From Fragilaria crotonensis (Eukaryota > Bacillariophyta > Fragilariophyceae > Fragilariales > Fragilariaceae), in assembly GCA_022925895.1 (NCBI GenBank), contig JAKSYS010000527.1:1-43788 (forward strand): 43,788 bases of DNA, read 5' to 3'. The notes beneath the pieces were generated by a model. That model had not been told where the DNA came from and did no database searches. It saw only the letters and a list, made by a program, of their open reading frames with translations. Within the stretch, counting starts at the first letter, position 1. Each line of letters starts with the position of its first letter. The position numbers and the translations under genes are program-made. Positions 18,822 to 29,468 of this stretch are shown in pieces.

Positions 18822-20571
18822 TTAGACTCTAATGAAGTTAGATGAATTTATGTCCATTAGGAATAGTGCTGGTGGGAACTTGTCGTGGTTTCTTGGCAAG
18901 TCGCGCATATCATTTTCGTGGAATTTAGTGTCGAAATGTTCAATAAGCATTGAACGGAAACAAGTCAATGACAAATCCTTCACTGCCATTCCATTCCTAA
19001 AAGTTGTGCTCGGAGAACAACTTTCAGCAACGTCATCAGCACTGTTGTATTTGTCATTATGTCCTGCGTCGTTCTTATATCCAATTGTGGTACCATCGTA
19101 GGTACGGATTGCACGTGAATTTGCTCCGGACGGGTCAACCAACCTCCGAATAGCATCGGGAACCTCGCTTTCATCGAATTCTCCGCTCTCTAACTCCCAG
19201 TGGGACGGAACACCATTTCTCCAACCGTCGCTCAGGCCATCAACATACAACAGAAGGTTGTGCAGAGCACAACACGTCAGCCAGATATTATCTGCAACCG
19301 CTGTTGTGCATCCTAATTCCTGTCTTGAGAACTCGCCATCGTCCTTTCAATATTCCAAACGCACACTCAACATCCTTTCGCAAGGATTCGAGCCATTGGG
19401 AGAATCGAATCTCACTGCGATTCATAGAATGCTTCAATGGAGGCACAGTTGTAGGCCATTTCAGGTAGCCATTGTGGACAATTACATATGCACCCTTGAT
19501 TGTGACATCGCTTCCACTTTTGTTCGACAAAACAAACGACATCGTGGAATCAAACTCACCATCTCGGAGTTGATGCATGAAGCCATCATACCGTACGAGA
19601 GTTTTATCATTCCACCTTCCAGGATGGCCTGTCGTGGTGTGCAATATCTTGCGACGGTGATTGACCGTCAAATTGTACATCCGAGTGGTGCAAGGCATCT
19701 TGTACCCAAGATGCGCTTGCCTTAATCCAAATGACATCTTCTCAAGAGGTATGTGTGTTGCATCCGTGCTGCCGATGCAACCAGGAAAGCCTGCATTTCT
19801 GTACTCACGTTCGCAGTCTCGTAATTCCTCTAACGTAGAAGGGGTTGTCACATATAGGGGATACAGCTTCTTGGCGCCGAACTCCACGAATTTGTGAAAG
19901 AAAACGCGGTACACCTCCTTGTCAATAAAAGTCGACTCCTCCACCAGATCATCAAACGTCCACCCTCGACCAAGGTAACGTAAGCTACCCAATACTAATA
20001 GTTCGATAGGACTTACTTTTCTGTTCTTGCATGTGCCATCAACTCTCCATCTGTGAAACATACCGCCCGAAACAGCCCTTTCATTTTCAACCATTTGCAG
20101 TAGATGAAGGAAAGAGTTGTACGGCAATCGAAATTGCTTCCTAAAGGTCTTGGCCCATTGAGGATTATCAGGCTGTGGATCTTGCATGTAGAGTATCCAC
20201 CATAGACTAAGTTTTGGCGTGACAGAGCGAGGATTTCCAGTTGTTGGGTCAGTGCAAAATTTTGGGTGTTGCATTCTCGCTCGTTTGGTAGGTGGCTCTA
20301 GTGAATTCTTCATTCGTGCCTTCGCCTCATCTGTTGCTCCAAGTGCAAACTGCAGGTACATGAATTGAAGTTTCCTCCTTGCATCCTCCTCATCTTCTTC
20401 TCTTTGCTGATATTCTTGATACAGAAGTTGATTCAATGTGCGGTCATCATTGTAGCACAAGCATTCTTTGATTGGACGTGAGTCGTTGCCACCCCCGCCA
20501 TAGATGCTTTTAATGACTTTAGCAGCTTGAGTTGCAAGGTCATCTTTTTCAGTACTTTGAACAGCTCCCAT
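18822..20571 (-). pseudogene. Harbinger DDE transposase (DDE_Tnp_4 type), frame-broken copy 1
   Basis: The likely start is ATG 20571 (MGAVQSTEKDD); the frame is also open upstream. It includes LPYNSFLHLLQMVENE (helical N-terminal region) and the catalytic domain: GSTDATHIPLEKM (first Asp), GHPGRWNDKTLV, VIVHNGYLKW where the second catalytic Asp is expected, and VECAFGILKGRWR (Glu). In VIVHNGYLKW the expected Asp reads His (GTG at 19474-19476 on plus, CAC codon). The frame ends early at 19288 because two bases present in the other copy are missing near 19297 (CAACCG here, CAACTTCG there). The remaining C-terminus continues in another frame to the stop at 18822. Family assignment is firm; activity is doubtful. 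Confidence 0.88.
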
Positions 20572-20719
20572 CGTTAAGAGAAGGGGAGATGAAATAAAGG
20601 AATGTTGGACAAATGGAGGAGTTGTTGAGGAGGATGAAGAATTCAGCCTGCCCTTGTTGACATCAATAGCAACACGACAGCAGTGGATTGTTTGTGTCAC
20701 GATCTTGAAAACTTCAAAG

Positions 20720-20914
20720 TTGCACTGCAAGTTTTGTTAACCCGGAGGCGAACAAAACTTGCTGCAAATTTTTGATAATAGACCATGAAACCCGGTTTCC
20801 CAAAACATGCTGCAAGTTTTGTGGGACAAGTTTTGTTCGTAAGGACTGTAATTAACAAAATTGGCTGCAAGTTCTGTTTTTGTATGCAAGTTTTGTTTGT
20901 CGTAAGGATCGCCC
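20720..20914. repeat. Subterminal motif array of the Harbinger right end
   Basis: About seven direct or inverted copies of GCAAGTTTTGT or near variants lie in under 200 bp between the transposase leader and the right TIR. The left end has only one or two (ACAAAACTGGC). Such subterminal motifs are typical transposase or partner binding sites; binding is inferred. Confidence 0.65.
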
Positions 20915-20917
20915 TAA

Positions 20918-21630
20918 AAAATGACTTATACCCTCCCATAAGACTTGCTTTTTGATTTTTTTCAGATTCGGGACTCACTTAACCCCATGATAAGACCTGC
21001 TCTAAGATAAAAGCTTCCGAGGCCCAGAGCTTGGAATAAACTTCGTTCCCCGTATTGTACCGCACACAGACTCTGAGCAATTGTTGGTGGATTCAACACC
21101 AGGAAGTCCTGACGGGTCGATGTCCCAATGAGATCCAAATCACATCAGCCCGGTATCGGGGTTTACTAGTTCTATCTGTCTGGTACTCTAAGTTCCAGGT
21201 ACCATGTAGTACTGGGTACTGGAGTAGCGTCTATTTCGAGTCGTGATCCGCGTTCAGAAACTGGCTCATAAAAATTCGCGTTATCAAGCACTCACACCGC
21301 GATTGCTTGGAGTCGCAAGGGACTGAAAACCGCATTAACTTTGAGTCGAGATGCCCGTGCACCGCGTTGTTCCATGATCGCAACTAAGTGAACATAATGT
21401 GCTTCTTCAATAAACAAACAGAGGCAAGGTCATCATTGTTCGGTGCTCAGCAACTTACATTAACGATTACCCCAACATTCAGAGTGAAGCCGAGCTGCTG
21501 AATAGTAAGTTTGCCAGAGCAAAAGTAAAATCGCTTGTCCACTTTTTGCTCGTCGTTGACAGAACTACTAGTGGAAACCCTCTGGTCTCTGGACTGCGCC
21601 CCTACACTCTGCGCCGTGGACAGCCTGATC
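20918..21630. other. Intergenic region upstream of membrane-protein gene copy 1
   Basis: About 710 bp without a gene. It includes the TAA at 21189-21191 that is the empty site of the TIR element inserted in the duplicate copy. The part from about 21290 resembles the region upstream of gene copy 3 (shared TCGAGATGCCC, GCTTCTTCAA, CCAACATTCAGAGT, GCTGCTGAATAGT), so a promoter is likely here, but no core element is assigned. Confidence 0.55.
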
Positions 21631-24543
21631 ATGATTGAATTTGAGAAGCCGGTTGGCGCACACGCCGATTGCAAGGAACTCGAGTACATCTCAGCCTTGC
21701 ATCAGTCAGCCCGATGCTCAGACAGGACGCATCGATAACAGGTACGTGGTGGGTAGGTGTTCGTTACTGGTGCTGAGTACAGTGAGAAGTCATATAAATC
21801 TCTGATTGCACCAGTAGCACTGGCCATTAGCCTTGTCAGAAACCACAAGACTGGTATTTATCTTGATCTTACTCAGTGAACCCTTGCATTTGCAGCCGAA
21901 GACGTTGTCAATTTTCTGCTTTCTCGACATGGCATCAAGGCAGACTTGACATATGTCGAAAGAAATCTAATGCCCGGTTTGGCCGGCAACATTGACGAAT
22001 CACCTGACGCAGTCTTTGATCTCGTGGAGCTTGCCAGCATTTTGCTCATACCACACCTTCGCAAGACTGGAGCCGAGCATGATTGCGAAATTTTTTCGAC
22101 AAAGTTCTCAAGATGATCACCTTGGATGTCACTGGATCCTCTGACCCGGTACGTTTAGACCGAACTATGATGCTGAACATCATGAAGACCTACGGTGAGG
22201 AGGATGTGTCTTCAGCGGTGGTTGACGAGATGCTCAAAGCAGCTGGGGTACAGAAAAATGGTTCCACAATGTTTGATTACAAAAAATTGGTAAATGCCAC
22301 AACCGCCGACATTCAGCAATACGATCCAGAATGGGAAACTAGAGAAACCACTTATTACGATGACGTTCTCGACGGAACGTCTCTGGATGCAAACTTGGAA
22401 GACAACGATCCCGATGAAGAACTGGCCAAGTCGAACTTCGACGATGCCCCTGACAAGATTCGTCGGATCTTCACTTTACCAACGATTGATACTGTCGCCG
22501 AGAATTACAGGTCCAAAACTTTCAATGTCTTGCTCTGGGTGTTCGTTGTTGTAGCCCTTTTCCAATATGCATCTGACTTTGACACGTCGGTTGGACAGTA
22601 AGTCTATCGTCGCCGTCGTACAGAACTTTGGGTTGTCACCATCGCTCTCTTTCTCTCACACAATACGATGCGTTATTGCGCTTCACAGACAGGATTGTCC
22701 GACGACATCGTTCATGTCCGAGTTTGGATGTCGCGTTGGCCAGTCGATCGTTGCCTGGTTGATGCTTATGGTACAGCTCATTATTTTGGGAACGATCTTC
22801 GTCATATTGTCAACAGCTGGAAACTCCATTCACCTCCAGCACAATCTTCCCAGCTTTGTCGGAGTTATGCTAGGAATTGTAACGATCATGTTCTCCAGCA
22901 TGTTGTCGTACATCTTTGAAGTCAAATTCTTTCTAATCAACACCAACAAGTCTTCGTCTGCTGAAGGGCAATTCGGGTACGGCTTTGCGCTTGCACTGGG
23001 TTGTGTCCTCCTTCTTTTTCAGATAAAGTCTCTTCTCTACGTCCTCATTCCACGGTCAACTTGGAAGAACCTTCCTTTCGCGAACTTCTGGCTGACATGT
23101 GAAATGGCGAAATCTGAGTGTTGCACAAAGCAAGCTGCTGCGTACAAAATCAAGAACATGGTCGACCATGCTTTCGCTCAGCACGATGGGAGTATCCTTC
23201 GTAAAGCCGAGAGTGCCAGGGTCAAGTTGAAAGCTTCTTCCTTCAAGAGCGCCAATGCGAAAGCCATGATGAGCTTCCATGCGACTGCTGATCACCGCGA
23301 ACGTGTTGGAGGCATATTGTATACATTTCGAAGGATGTGGAACGGTTCCCTGTTCAAGGAGGATGGCGTTTTTATCCACGCCGGTCTCTACGCGATGAAT
23401 GTATCCCAATGGTTTGTTGTCATTCTCTTCATTATCATATACGCGAGCCTCGACCTTGCCATCCAATCCGAGTACAGCACTATAACCATTTCTGATGCGC
23501 CGCCTCCCACAACAAGGGCATCGCCATCGGCATCACCTGCTCCTCTTCAATATTGGTTTCCAACCGAGACTGAAGTTCGATTTTCAATCGGTCTCGGTTG
23601 TGTTACTGCCTTTCTTGCTGCAGCTTCACTCGCTCTTGTTTGGATTCCTTCCAGTGTCAGCACGATCCAGCAGTTTCGCTGCGGTAACATCGGAAGCCTT
23701 CGTTGCCGTTTTTTTCCCACATATCGCTTTGCACCTGATGTTACCACGATCCTGCTTGGTTCAACCTTCTGGGGAACCCTTTACACTTCTTTGTCCGTTT
23801 TGATTATGGTTGGTAGTATAACTTTTCTTTTGGTTTGGAGCGTCACACGGTCATTGGTGATAAAGTGGCTTGCAACCATCATTGCAATCCTCTTGACTCT
23901 ATTCTTCAAGATACTCCTTCTAACATTCGTGCGCAAGTTTATCTTTGTGGGATTCTTTCGTAAGAATCCGATTGGAGGCAATGTCCTGATGCTCGCCCTA
24001 GGTACGTTTCTCCTCCTTACCGATACGAGACTCATTTGTGAATGCAACACTTACACTTCGCTTAAGAATGCTGGTCGCTTGGGCTAACGTTGGGAACCAT
24101 GTTTTTCCGGACGATGAAGCTTCTCTTGGTAACTTCCTTTTATATTGGGCGACTTGATACACCTCTCTTTGCCCCAGGTGTTGGCATGATTGGACCCTTA
24201 ATTGTAGACGGCTACCCAGTGCAGTTCCGAAAGGGTTTGCTCCTTCATGATGCCCATCGTCACCCTTACATGGAACGTCTGGGAGTGATTTATTTGCTCA
24301 AGTTAAAGTACGGCGTGCACTTTGCTAACCGTGCCGGAGGTCAATGGCGCTTGATCTTTGTCATGGCCCTGATGCCATGGCTTCGCCGCTACCGGCTTGA
24401 CGATAGCATTACGAAATATGCTGGAAAAACGAAGAATTTCGTGACGAGCAGCCTCATGCCGCTCATACTGACGCTGGTATATGGGTTCCTCTCATGATCA
24501 CCGACCCTCAATCGACGCCGTGGAGATGATTGATTACTTTTGA
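21631..24543 (+). CDS. Multi-pass membrane protein with EF-hand-like N-terminus, copy 1 (frame-broken; possibly STRA6-like)
   Basis: Exons: 21631-21741, 21896-22597, 22689-24001, 24067-24543, with GT-AG introns of 154, 91 and 65 bp whose phases agree across all three copies. The N-terminal 200 residues contain two EF-hand-like units (around MPGLAGNIDESPDAVFDLVE and VQKNGSTMFDYKKLV) with poor loops, then about nine hydrophobic segments (for example LMLMVQLIILGTIFVILS, LATIIAILLTLFFKILLL) split by a basic cytosolic loop of about 110 residues. The end (FYIGRLDTPLFAPG, HDAHRHPYMERLG, WRLIFVMALMPW) recalls the last part of STRA6-type retinol transporters (RLD, then H-NP). That link is my inference. 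Against copy 2 it lacks one base in exon 1 (near 21707) and one T in exon 2 (T-run near 22090), and the last codons are shifted near 24490. Exon 3 is fully open. Substrate unknown. Confidence 0.65.
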
Positions 24544-25196
24544 TCGAGTGTACTCTCTACTAGTAGGACACAAAGTTATGGATTCTGCGTGAGTACATGG
24601 TGATGTTCAAGGTTCAAGGCCCCTGAAAAAATCAACGTCCGACAGCAACGCCTAAAAGTTAAATATCCCTATATTTGTGTATTCCTTATTTATGCATGCT
24701 GCTCGTATGTGGTTATCGGATATGCTGATATTCATCAACATACTTGTATGCTCCGTATGATATGGTGCGATAACCGGAAGTATGGCTATGTACTGATTCG
24801 GATTCAATGAAAATTAGTCATAACTGGATACCTTTACCGCATATATATATATATTGTAGTTTATATGGTATGACATAAAAGGTACTAGGTGCAGTTATTT
24901 CCTTCCTGGTAGACTTGTAGGACAAATTGATGACATTCTGTCGCGGGTTCATGGCGCTAATAATCGATATTCGATATTTGTCATACGTCGGTCCTACGGT
25001 AAAGCGCAGATTGGGTTCTTGGACCCGTTCGATTCTGCTGCGTATGCATAAGAGCTCATTAGAGATTAGAGTGTAATCATAGGAATAACGGCGCACTTAT
25101 ACCGCGTTAACTTCGAGTCGTATGCACTCAACCCCACCAACTTTCAAGTCGAGATGCCCTAACACTTACAACGCTTCAACTTTAAGTTGTTACATT
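24544..25196. other. Downstream spacer of gene copy 1
   Basis: 650 bp without a gene. It contains an (AT)n run near 24841-24854. Its last ~100 bp (GAGTCG, TCGAGATGCCC) resemble the upstream region of the gene family, so another gene copy probably once followed here, as it still does after D2. Confidence 0.5.
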
Positions 25197-25295
25197 ACAA
25201 TTTCCTAGTTTGGAGTTTTTACATCGAGTTCTGTCCTTCGACCGTCCACCAGTAGAAACAGTAGGAAGTTGTTGCGTACCTCCGCACCGTTCACC

Positions 25296-28159
25296 ATGAC
25301 TGAAGGAACGGCCCCGTTGCCGTTCTTTGCGTCTGATAACCCCCCTGATGTTACCGCATCTGTGTTCAACTTTACCATCGTTGCCTATGTTCAAACTCCT
25401 GCTTTGATTGAGCGCGAGAATGATTCGAAAGCAGCGATTGAAAATCGAAAAGTCGATGATGATAGTTACCGACGCTCGGTTTCACCGACCAGTTGGCACC
25501 GGTTCACTACCTTAGGATTTCAAGCAACGCATGGCAAAGACTTCGATATGATTTGGAGAGACCGTAACTCCAATCCACTTTGTTTTCATCGACTCGTATG
25601 GTATAACTACAAGGCTTACGTTGATCGTGAATGCAATGTTAACCCTAAGTTACACGCATGGGCAACCAACGTCTCGCATCCATTTTTACTCGAACATTCA
25701 CCAGAATCGTTGGAAATGGACACAGAACGGTTTAGTTGGTCACGCATTCTTGCTCATTTTGCTAAACACTTAGACAAAGGTCTGTGGAAAGCAGTAAAGG
25801 GAACGAATAAACGTAACGAAAAATGTCGACAGATCTATCTCCAACCAAACATTTCGACAATGAGGAATTGACAACCACGGAAAAGCGCACGATTCAACAT
25901 TCCTGTTCCCGAGATAACTGAAGACAACAATTCGGATCAGTTGAGACCAGAAATCGAGGAGGTCGCTACGTTGATGACAAACATGACAAACCAGGATGTC
26001 GAGTGGATTCGGACTCTGAGTCTGATGCTAAGCAATCGGCGTTTACGCTGAGCAACGAGGTTAGGACAAATGACGGCACGCATCGCATTTCGATTAAATG
26101 GAAATTATCCCGAAGGAGTTCACGGAGCTGGTCGATAACAAAACTCGTCTCCACTCAGAAATCTTTTCGGTTTTGGGCGTTGTATTTCAGGAGACTGACG
26201 GGTATTTCTACCAATGGGATAGTGATGAATTGATCTATCCAAAAAGAGCCCACGAGTTGACTGTTTCGGATTTGAAAGACTACTTAGAGCCTCAAATCAC
26301 GACAGCTCAGTCTCTGCACTTGGTCGTTTTTGCAGTACGCTTCGCTTTCGCCGAGAATCCTATTTCGTGGAGGAATTCCACTCACGTCCAATCCGCTATG
26401 AAACTGAACAATCTTCAGATTCATGAATCCAATGTCAACACTACCGCAGGAATTCCAGTGGTGGCTGGGTATATTCTACTGAAACATCCGACGATGACTT
26501 TAAGGCATAAGTATACACAATTCCTCAGGTCTCGAATCGTGGATACGTTGCCTTACTTCGACATTCGCCTCCATCGGAAGACACCAACAGACAAGTCGAT
26601 CGCCCATTTGGTGGTATACTGCGGGAAAACAGGTGACAGATCTATGCCAAGAGCTCTCGACAATCTTGAACGGACAAAACACGGCTGTGTTCCTCCTCGA
26701 TACACATTTGCAAATATGACAAACGATCAAATCGACAACCATTTCAAGATGCATGAAACGTACATCCGGGCATTACAACCAATCTCATTGGCACCGCTTG
26801 TGACAACGTTAGATTTGAAACGGGTGGAGTACTTTCCAGATGGCACGACAATCGAAAGGTCGACTCGCGATTGGGTTTGTCCCTCAGACGAGAGGACGGG
26901 GACACACATGCACAATGCGATGTGGTAAATGGAGTAAAGAACGTCAGAACTGCATATGTCATGGCTCCTGCGGCTTATGTGTCAGAAATTCGAGCGATGG
27001 TGGCGAAATACAAGGAACGTTTACGACCGATTGCTCGCCGAGAAGCAAAGTATCGAGAAGGGATTCCAGACTTACCAGATGTCATTCACATTACGTCTAC
27101 TGTTCAAACTAACCTAGACTTTATGGCAAAAATGTCCTCCAGCGATATTTGGAGTAAAGCTCCGCCATCGGTCAAATCTTCGCCTTCTGCTGTCGCATCA
27201 GCTGCAGCAAACCGTTCAGCTCCGTCGGACGCATCGGCCAACAGTGACAATACCGCTCAGTGGCCGTCGTTGGTAAAACGACCAGGACTTGACGTCTCTA
27301 ATCCGATCAAGTCAGTACCTAAGTCGGGTGCCAATCTACCGCGTAAGGGAAAACCAAAACTCAACTGGACATGCATGGTAAATCATCCCATATCAGTCTC
27401 ACGTCGGAAGAAGTTGATGACCGAGCCGACACAGCCTCTACCCATTCTCTGACCAATACGTTGAGATCGTCAACGACCATGCGGATGATGGAGTTGGAAA
27501 ACCAGATGCGCGAATGTCGAGAACTCCTACGTTCGAACAGGGAAGCAGCTCGAGACTCGTCGGACAGATTGGCGGCAAACGAACAAAGTCTTCGAGAAAC
27601 TATGGAGACCATAACGGAAATGACACATACAGTGGCCGGATTACAAACGCAGTTCGCGGGTTTCAACATCACGATGGAGAGCATGCGACTCATGTTGCAC
27701 ACACTGATGCATCAGTCAAGCGCCAACAGTGTTCAAGTCGAAAGTAACTTTTCATCTTCAGCTTTTCCGTCGTTTCCAATGCCGCATCATCAGTTGACGA
27801 CAATTTCTGAATCCACTCGCACAACTGAGTTACAAGGCACGGGGGACAGCACATCCGTGGCATCAGAGGACTCAATGTATCGCAGATCTCCCGAGAAGAA
27901 GAAAACGAGGAAATACGATGAGCAGAATATCTCGAATTCAGCAAGTCCCCCAGTCGACCTTGAAGATGTTCAAATGTGCCTTTTCGAGGAAGGACCCCCA
28001 GATGAAACTCAGGACACTGTTATTGCCAATGCTTTATCGGGCCAATCTCATGACGACCTCGTTCGACAATCCACGTCACAAACTCACAAACAAAATTCAA
28101 GCCCCCCGGACGCTCAATACACAAATCCAAGTGATCCGGCTGGGCGTGAGGACACGTAA
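25296..28159 (+). pseudogene. LINE-like ORF1 protein, multiply frameshifted
   Basis: Successive open pieces: 25296-25871 (starts MTEGTAPLPFF), 26098-26928, 26940-27452 and 27371-28159, each continuing the other in a new frame. The middle piece has YFDIRLHRKTPTDKSIAHLVVYCGK, wording I associate with ORF1 or polyprotein segments of diatom retroelements. The last piece is a clear coiled coil (MRMMELENQMRECRELL onward) followed by a Ser-rich tail. It probably was an RNA-binding, self-associating ORF1 protein. It now looks non-functional. Confidence 0.6.
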
Positions 28160-28376
28160 TGAGCCAATACAAGCGAGTGTCGATGGCATCTGAGACGGAA
28201 ACTGAGTTACCGTCAAACGATGCACAGTCAGTCGATTCCGGAACTTCGATTCCTATCGACAATGAAACGTCAATTCCCATAAGTATATTGATAGCGCGAA
28301 GTTACAATGGCGACAGCTATTTTCCAAGCCGATTACGGACAATGATTCGAGACCAACGACACTGACAACTCTGAAC

Positions 28377-29468
28377 ATGCGTTCTAACGTCCCTTGGGGA
28401 GATGACTTGGGACCCAAAGACTCGAGTATCATAAGACTCTATTCAATTAATGTCAATGGCATTTCTATCGACCGGAGAGGAGGCACGTTTGATGACATTT
28501 GCCGGTCAATCAAAGAGGTCCAGGCGGACATCTTCTGTGGGCAGGAACATAACTTAGACACTACGCAATTTCGAATTCGGAGCGCCTTGTTTGAATCAGC
28601 AAAACAACATTGGAAGCGACATCGAATATCTCTCGGAACGACACCAATAACGGTGGAAAATTCTTATAAACCGGGGGGGACAATGATTTTGACGGTAGAC
28701 AGCTTGATGGGACGTATTGTTCGTCAGGACCGTGACCCATGGGGACGATGGGTAGTTCAGGAATTCACAGGCAAAGGAACACGCAAGATTGCTGTTTTTT
28801 CAGCCTATCAACCCGTGGACAAGGCGATTAGCCCAGGTACCATTACAGTGGCGGCTCAACATGCGAGCCTCCTCAGACTGACACAAGATCAAGTTCTGAA
28901 CCCGCGAACAGCGTTCCGGAGGGATCTGCTGAAAGCGTTACAGACATACGCATCGGTCGGCACGATGTTGCTGGTAGTAGGAGATTTCAACGAAGTTTTT
29001 GGGGCTGACCCAGATGGTATGAGCAAGATCGCAGGGCAATTGGGTCTCATCGATGTCTTCGCAAGGCGAAATTCTTCTACACCCCCAGTCACTTATGCAC
29101 GTGGTACGAAACGTCTGGACTATGCACTTGCTAGTCCCGCTGTGAGTGATGCTGTGATTTCCGCTGGATACGAAGCATTCAATGCACATATAGTGTCTGA
29201 TCACAGAGGCTTCTATCTCGATTTTGACTCCAATGTCCTATTCGGTTCCGACACTCAAAAATTGGTATCAGCAGAAAAGAGGGACCTGTCGTCGAATAAT
29301 ACACAACAAGTGACGGAGTACATCCGGGAGAAATATCGGATTCTGTTCCATCATCACAACGCCTTCGTTAGGAGCGTACAATTGACACAACCTGGCAATC
29401 GTCATGCTTTTGCAGAACGACTGGACCAAGATGTTTTGACGGCAAGCTTGGCAGCAGCAGCAAAGTGA
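28377..29468 (+). CDS. Endonuclease (EEP/APE-type) domain of LINE-like ORF2
   Basis: 363 codons open from ATG 28377. Motifs of the endonuclease/exonuclease/phosphatase fold appear in order: SINVNGIS near residues 24-31, FCGQEHNLD (catalytic Glu), FSAYQPVD, VVGDFNEVFG (Asp/Asn pair), RLDYALAS and SDHRGFYLDFD (final Asp-His). This enzyme nicks the target DNA for target-primed reverse transcription. The frame ends in a stop at 29468 just where a linker to the RT should follow; the RT is in other frames, so the complete ORF2 is broken. An open piece at 28159-28365 (MSQYKRVSMASET) may be its N-terminal leader. Confidence 0.85.
   Translation: MRSNVPWGDDLGPKDSSIIRLYSINVNGISIDRRGGTFDDICRSIKEVQADIFCGQEHNLDTTQFRIRSALFESAKQHWKRHRISLGTTPITVENSYKPGGTMILTVDSLMGRIVRQDRDPWGRWVVQEFTGKGTRKIAVFSAYQPVDKAISPGTITVAAQHASLLRLTQDQVLNPRTAFRRDLLKALQTYASVGTMLLVVGDFNEVFGADPDGMSKIAGQLGLIDVFARRNSSTPPVTYARGTKRLDYALASPAVSDAVISAGYEAFNAHIVSDHRGFYLDFDSNVLFGSDTQKLVSAEKRDLSSNNTQQVTEYIREKYRILFHHHNAFVRSVQLTQPGNRHAFAERLDQDVLTASLAAAAK

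Larger units (their letters stand above)
16760..20914. mobile_element. PIF/Harbinger DNA transposon, full length
   Basis: 4155 bp bounded by inverted repeats starting GGGCGATCCTTACG: left 16760-16788, right 20886-20914, matching with about three mismatches over 29 bp. It is flanked on both sides by TAA (16757-16759 and 20915-20917), the usual 3-bp Harbinger target duplication. It carries two convergent genes whose stop codons are 22 bp apart: a spliced partner gene (+) and a DDE transposase (-). The transposase frame is broken near 19297. A truncated copy of the right two-thirds recurs at 31765-34500. Confidence 0.9.
18164..25196 (+). repeat. Segmental duplication copy D1
   Basis: 7033 bp matching 31765-40035 apart from a 1278-bp transposon plus TAA found only there, and many 1-4-bp indels. 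It begins inside exon 2 of the Harbinger partner gene (at TACATCGAGAG) and ends inside the upstream region of a further gene copy (TTGTTACATT). Both boundaries abut the LINE-like element or its flank, not natural element ends. Confidence 0.92.
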
